NCBI GenBank assembly: GCA_945897655.1
Contig: CAMDHB010000026.1
Location: 1-18,065, forward strand
DNA length: 18,065 nucleotides
Direction of reading: 5' to 3'
Source: Pseudorhodobacter antarcticus
GTDB taxonomy: Bacteria; Pseudomonadota; Alphaproteobacteria; Rhodobacterales; Rhodobacteraceae
The notes under the pieces were generated by a model. It was given only the letters and a program-made list of their open reading frames with translations, was not told where the DNA came from and made no database searches. Position 1 is the first letter of the stretch. Every line of letters starts with the position of its first letter. A program made the position numbers and the translations under genes. Of this stretch, positions 14,735-18,065 are shown piece by piece.

Positions 14735-15889
14735 ATGACATTGATCACTGGAGCGCCCCTCACGCGGCGCCGTTTGTTGCAAGTGACCGGGGCGGGCGTT
14801 GCCATGACCAGCCTTGGCATCAGGCCGGGTATGGCTGCGGGCTATGACCGCCCCTTCACCTGGATCTCGCCCCGCGGCACACTCGAGGTGCTGGACGACT
14901 ACGCCTATTGGGTTGCCGTCAAGAACGGCTATTTCGGCGACCTGCCGATTGACATCCAGCCCGGCCCCTCGGACGGCACGGCCACGGTCAAGTTCGTCGA
15001 TGTGGGTCAGGCCGACATGGGCTTCCCCTCGCCCGGCGTGTTCTCGTTCGCGCTGCAACAGGGGATGAAGCTGAAGTCAGTGTTCCATGAGGCCGCCCGC
15101 GACACCTTCTCCCTCGCCTTCCGCAAGGGCGAAGGCCCCACGGACATCAAGGGGATCGAGGGCAAGACCATCCTTCTGGGCTCGGCCGCCTGGCAACCCA
15201 TCGTCGACCCGATGCTTGCGGCGCAGGGTGTCGACATCTCGACCATCACCTATGTCGAGGCGGGCTGGCCCACTTGGGGCACAGCACTTGCCGGTGGTCA
15301 GGGTGACGCCGCTCTGGCTTGGGAAGGTCTGCGCGCCGAATGGATTGCCAGCAACCTGCAGTTTGAATACTGGCTGGGTGTCCAGAACTCTCCCCTGCCG
15401 GCCAACACCTTTGTCGTCCGCGCCGCCGATCTCGAGGATGCCGACAAGAAGGCCGCGATGGAGCAATACCTGCGCGGTTGGGCCATGGGCCTCGAGTTTG
15501 CCGAGCATAACCCGCGCGCGGCTGTCCAGGCCGTGTTCGAACAGTTCCCCACCTTGGGCACCAATGTCGGGCCGGAACTGGGCACCACCTCGATCCTGCA
15601 GCAGATGAACGTCTTCCGTGGTGATTGGGACAAGCGGCAGGGTTGGGGTTGGCATGACATGGCCTCATGGCAGACTTTCTTCGACCTGACCGCCAAGATC
15701 GGCCAGACCGCCACCATCGCTGCGGCGGATGTCTGCACCAATGACCTGATCGCGGGGGCGAACACCTTTGACGCCGCCAAGGTCAAGGCCGATGCCGATG
15801 CCGCCACCTTGTCGCCGGAAATGGCGGCCATTGACGTCGAAAAGATCAGGGCTGGAATGTTCAGCCAGGCCATCGGCGCCGCTGGCTGA
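14735..15889 (+). CDS. Tat-exported substrate-binding protein, NMT1/ThiY/SsuA-like
   Basis: Periplasmic binding protein for the adjacent ATPase-permease pair, 384 residues. The N-terminus has a twin-arginine signal (TRRRLLQ at 10-16) with a short hydrophobic core (17-29), cleavage probably after PGMAA (35). The mature part has the NMT1-type lobe organisation: YAYWVAVKNGYF near the start, then VKFVDVGQADMGF, a FSLAFRKGEG stretch, IKGIEGKTILLG, and the second-lobe segment LAGGQGDAALAWEG. An excess of aromatic residues (YWLGVQN, GWGWHDMASW) may reflect an aromatic or heterocyclic ligand pocket, but this is a guess. GGGAG precedes the ATG. A hairpin at 15914-15935 follows the stop. ThiY-like proteins bind pyrimidines and SsuA-like ones sulfonates; neither is favoured by visible residues. 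Confidence 0.92.
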   Translation: MTLITGAPLTRRRLLQVTGAGVAMTSLGIRPGMAAGYDRPFTWISPRGTLEVLDDYAYWVAVKNGYFGDLPIDIQPGPSDGTATVKFVDVGQADMGFPSPGVFSFALQQGMKLKSVFHEAARDTFSLAFRKGEGPTDIKGIEGKTILLGSAAWQPIVDPMLAAQGVDISTITYVEAGWPTWGTALAGGQGDAALAWEGLRAEWIASNLQFEYWLGVQNSPLPANTFVVRAADLEDADKKAAMEQYLRGWAMGLEFAEHNPRAAVQAVFEQFPTLGTNVGPELGTTSILQQMNVFRGDWDKRQGWGWHDMASWQTFFDLTAKIGQTATIAAADVCTNDLIAGANTFDAAKVKADADAATLSPEMAAIDVEKIRAGMFSQAIGAAG

Positions 15890-15913
15890 AAAAGCGCCTG
15901 CGTCACACAAACC

Positions 15914-15935
15914 GGGCGGGCAAAAATGCCCGCCC
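15914..15935 (+). other. Perfect 9-bp GC-rich hairpin after binding-protein gene
   Basis: Arms GGGCGGGCA and TGCCCGCCC pair perfectly around an AAAA loop, 24 bp after the binding-protein stop and before the ribosome site of the next gene. ACTTGG follows instead of a T-run, so full termination is unlikely. It parallels the hairpin at 4359-4379: same arm length, same place relative to a binding-protein gene, related core GGGC(G)GGC. Inferred role: 3' end protection and lower expression of the downstream enzymes. Confidence 0.7.
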
Positions 15936-15954
15936 ACTTGGACTGGAGGGATAA

Positions 15955-17037
15955 ATGGCTGCACCGGTCAGAATACTAGTCGTGGGTCTGGGCAACATGG
16001 GCGCATCCCATGCCAGCGCTTATCACCGGAACCCCGGGTTTGAGATTGTGGGCCTGTGCTCACGCACGATCAAATCCAAACCCATCCCTGCCGAGTTGCA
16101 GGGTTATCCGCTGTTCGAAGATTACGCGGCCGCACTGGCCGAGCTGAAGCCGGATGCCGTGTCGATCAACACCTGGCCCAACACCCATGCCGACTATGCC
16201 GTGGCGGGGATGGAGGCTGGGGCGCATGTGTTCATGGAAAAACCCATCGCGACCAATAACGAAGATGCCGCGCGCGTTGTGGCTACAGCGCGGCGACTGA
16301 ACAAAAAGCTGGTGTTGGGCTATATCCTGCGCGTCCATCCCAGTTGGGTGAAGTTCATCGAGATTGGGCGAACTTTGGGCAAGCCCCTTGTCATGCGGCT
16401 TAATCTTAACCAGCAGTCGTCAGGTACGGCCTGGTGGTGGCACAAGAACCTGATCGACAGCCTGATCCCGATTGTCGATTGCGGTGTGCATTATGTTGAC
16501 ATCATGTGCCAGTTGACCGGGGCCAAGCCCGTGCGCGTGCATGGCATTGGTGCAGCCTTGTGGGCCGAGGCGGACAAGCAGAACTATGGTCATCTTCATG
16601 TGACCTTCGACGATGGCTCGGTCGGCTGGTACGAGGCTGGGTGGGGCCCGATGATGAGCGAAACTGCCTTTTTTGTGAAGGATGTGGTCGGGCCCAAAGG
16701 ATCAGTTTCGCTGGTGCCCAATGACGAGGCCCGCACGGGCGCCGATGACCTGTCGGGCAGTGCTGACATCGACAAGCATACCAAGACTGATGCCATACGC
16801 GTGCACTACGCCGATGTAGGGGCTGACAAGAATTTCACCCGCAAGGATGACATCCTGTCGATGACCGACGAGCCGGGTCATCAGGAGTTGTGCGACCGCG
16901 AGCAGGCGTTTTTCCTGAAGGCGATCAACGAGAATATTGATCTTTCGGAATCGATGGATGCCGCCGTGAATTCGCTGCGCATCGGCTTGGCCGCGGAACA
17001 AAGCATTGCTGAAGAACGGGTGATCCGGCTGGATTGA
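15955..17037 (+). CDS. Gfo/Idh/MocA-family NAD(P)-dependent oxidoreductase
   Basis: Cytoplasmic dehydrogenase of 360 residues, normal for the family. The N-terminal Rossmann fold shows GLGNMG at 11-16; then NTWPNTHAD (72-80), the hallmark EKP at 95-97 (FMEKPIAT) carrying the conserved lysine, and in the C-terminal domain DCGVHYVD at 175-182 with the catalytic-type Asp175 and His179. These residues are intact, so it should be active. The family usually oxidises or reduces a hydroxyl of sugars, inositols or related compounds. ATG at 15955 follows GGAGGGA. It lies 65 bp after the binding-protein gene and 25 bp before the second amidase, in the same operon. A sugar- or polyol-like moiety in the substrate would also suit the SIS-domain regulator, but this is inference. 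Confidence 0.94.
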   Translation: MAAPVRILVVGLGNMGASHASAYHRNPGFEIVGLCSRTIKSKPIPAELQGYPLFEDYAAALAELKPDAVSINTWPNTHADYAVAGMEAGAHVFMEKPIATNNEDAARVVATARRLNKKLVLGYILRVHPSWVKFIEIGRTLGKPLVMRLNLNQQSSGTAWWWHKNLIDSLIPIVDCGVHYVDIMCQLTGAKPVRVHGIGAALWAEADKQNYGHLHVTFDDGSVGWYEAGWGPMMSETAFFVKDVVGPKGSVSLVPNDEARTGADDLSGSADIDKHTKTDAIRVHYADVGADKNFTRKDDILSMTDEPGHQELCDREQAFFLKAINENIDLSESMDAAVNSLRIGLAAEQSIAEERVIRLD

Positions 17038-17062
17038 CCCTCAACTGCAGGGGAAATGCGCG

Positions 17063-18065
17063 ATGACCGATATCGACACGCTTTATCGTGAAGCGGACGC
17101 CGTTGAACTGGCGGACCATGTGCGGTCAGGCGCGGTGCAGGCGTCTGAATTGGCCGAGGCCGCGGTTCGGGTAATCGAGGCGCTTAACCCTCGCTTGAAC
17201 GCTGTCGTTGACAAGCGTTATGACATCGGACGCGCCGCGGGAGTCGACCTTGGGGCCTCTTTGGCTGGTGTGCCTTTTCTGATCAAGGATCTGGGCCTTT
17301 CGTGGGCCGGTGTCCGCGCGCCCAATGCGTCGCGGTTTCTCAAAGATCACGTGGCGACATCCGACAGCCATGTTGTGAGCCGGATGAAAGCTGCTGGTTT
17401 GGCGATGCTAGGTGTCACCAATGCGCCCGAAAACGGCTGGTCCATCGCAACCGAACCGGTGTTGTATGGTGCTGCGCTGAACCCTTGGGATGCGGGCGTG
17501 ACACCGGGCGGATCCAGCGGTGGGTCGGCGGCGGCAGTGGCCTCAGGCATGGTGCCGCTGGCCGAATCCACTGATGGTGCAGGGTCGATCCGTGCGCCTG
17601 CTGCGTGTTGCGGCGTGGTCGGGCTAAAGCCCACACGCGGCAGGGTCAGCGCCGCCCCCTTTGGCGATTGGTGGGCGGGTGGGGCCTATGGACTTTGCAA
17701 TTCGCGCAGCGTGCGCGATACGGCGGCCTATCTGGACGCAGTGTCAGGGCCGGTTCCTGGTGCCCCCTATCCCATCCCGCCCCCATCTGAACCCTTTTTG
17801 CGTGCGATGCAGCGCGATCCTGGCCGCCTGAGGGTGGGCTTTACCGTGACAGCACCTGGCCCAGTGGACGCCGAGGTCATCGCCGCTGTCCATCAGGTCG
17901 CTCATTTGTTGCAAGGCGCGGGCCACCACGTTCACGAACAGAACATGGGTCTCGATCTTTTGGCTCTATGGCAGACCTACACCGCCATGTCGGTGGTCGA
18001 GCCTGCCAATTTTTGGTCCTATGCCGAAACGCTGGTGGGCCGTCCTGTGACCGCGCAGGATGTCG
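17063..18065 (+). CDS. Amidase-signature family amidase, 3' end off the right edge
   Basis: Serine amidohydrolase; 334 codons are present and the frame is open to the end of the window (family usually 450-500 residues). The catalytic triad is complete: Lys75 in FLIKDLG, cis-Ser151 in GGSSGGSAAAV (149-159) and nucleophile Ser175 in DGAGSIR, with the standard 24-residue Ser-Ser spacing. It is followed by PAACCGVVGLKPTRGR. This is the canonical AS arrangement, unlike the variant amidase at 6013-7668, and it lacks that protein's long N-terminal extension, so the two are not recent duplicates. The ATG at 17063 has AGGGGAA seven bases upstream; an ATG at 17056 is out of frame. Last visible gene of the importer operon, so it probably acts on the imported compound. 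Substrate unknown. Confidence 0.93.
   Translation, partial: MTDIDTLYREADAVELADHVRSGAVQASELAEAAVRVIEALNPRLNAVVDKRYDIGRAAGVDLGASLAGVPFLIKDLGLSWAGVRAPNASRFLKDHVATSDSHVVSRMKAAGLAMLGVTNAPENGWSIATEPVLYGAALNPWDAGVTPGGSSGGSAAAVASGMVPLAESTDGAGSIRAPAACCGVVGLKPTRGRVSAAPFGDWWAGGAYGLCNSRSVRDTAAYLDAVSGPVPGAPYPIPPPSEPFLRAMQRDPGRLRVGFTVTAPGPVDAEVIAAVHQVAHLLQGAGHHVHEQNMGLDLLALWQTYTAMSVVEPANFWSYAETLVGRPVTAQDV

Noticed and set aside
13249..14820. A 523-codon open frame on the minus strand opposite the ATPase and permease genes
   Set aside because: Antisense to genes with complete ABC motifs; His/Asp/Gln/Gly-rich translation without domains; crosses three gene boundaries.

Overview
The window is GC-rich, densely coding bacterial DNA. 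Gene content (FCD-type GntR and RpiR regulators, Tat-exported binding proteins, many ABC importers and amidases), the codon use and the compact operons fit an alphaproteobacterium, most likely a Rhodobacteraceae/roseobacter-type organism. That assignment is inference from style, not from a marker gene. No rRNA, tRNA, CRISPR array or intact mobile element was seen.

Left block (1-8400, all minus strand). Read in transcription order it is: an FCD-family GntR regulator, an amidase-signature amidase, a family-5 (peptide/nickel type) periplasmic binding protein, two DppB/DppC-type permeases, a fused two-domain DppD-DppF ATPase, and an M20D amidohydrolase that runs off the left edge. Spacings are short (15, 80, 51, 3, -4 and 10 bp), so this looks like one catabolic operon: import of a peptide-like or amide-containing compound, then hydrolysis by two unrelated amide hydrolases. 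Its substrate cannot be read from the sequence.

Middle (8401-9284). About 0.88 kb without a convincing gene. It holds a plausible gntR promoter at its left end, a 9-bp inverted repeat with further internal symmetry near 9075-9132, and a short sequence near 9259 that resembles an insertion-sequence end. It may be a decayed insertion.

Right block (9285-18065). Two divergent transcription units share a 0.2 kb control region. To the left run an RpiR/SIS-domain regulator, a flavin monooxygenase with an N-terminal NTF2/SnoaL-like domain, and a short-chain dehydrogenase. To the right run an SsuB/NrtD-type ATPase, an SsuC-type permease, a Tat-exported NMT1/ThiY/SsuA-like binding protein, a Gfo/Idh/MocA dehydrogenase, and a second amidase cut by the right edge. 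The shared region carries two TGTAAGTT-containing sites about 85 bp apart, one beside each predicted promoter, which suggests that the RpiR protein controls both arms. Together the arms would import a small molecule and process it by amide hydrolysis, NAD(P)-dependent oxidation and flavin-dependent oxygenation.

The most notable non-coding feature is a perfect 9-bp GC-rich hairpin directly after each of the two binding-protein genes, without a T-tract. These probably stabilise mRNA or set expression ratios rather than terminate transcription.
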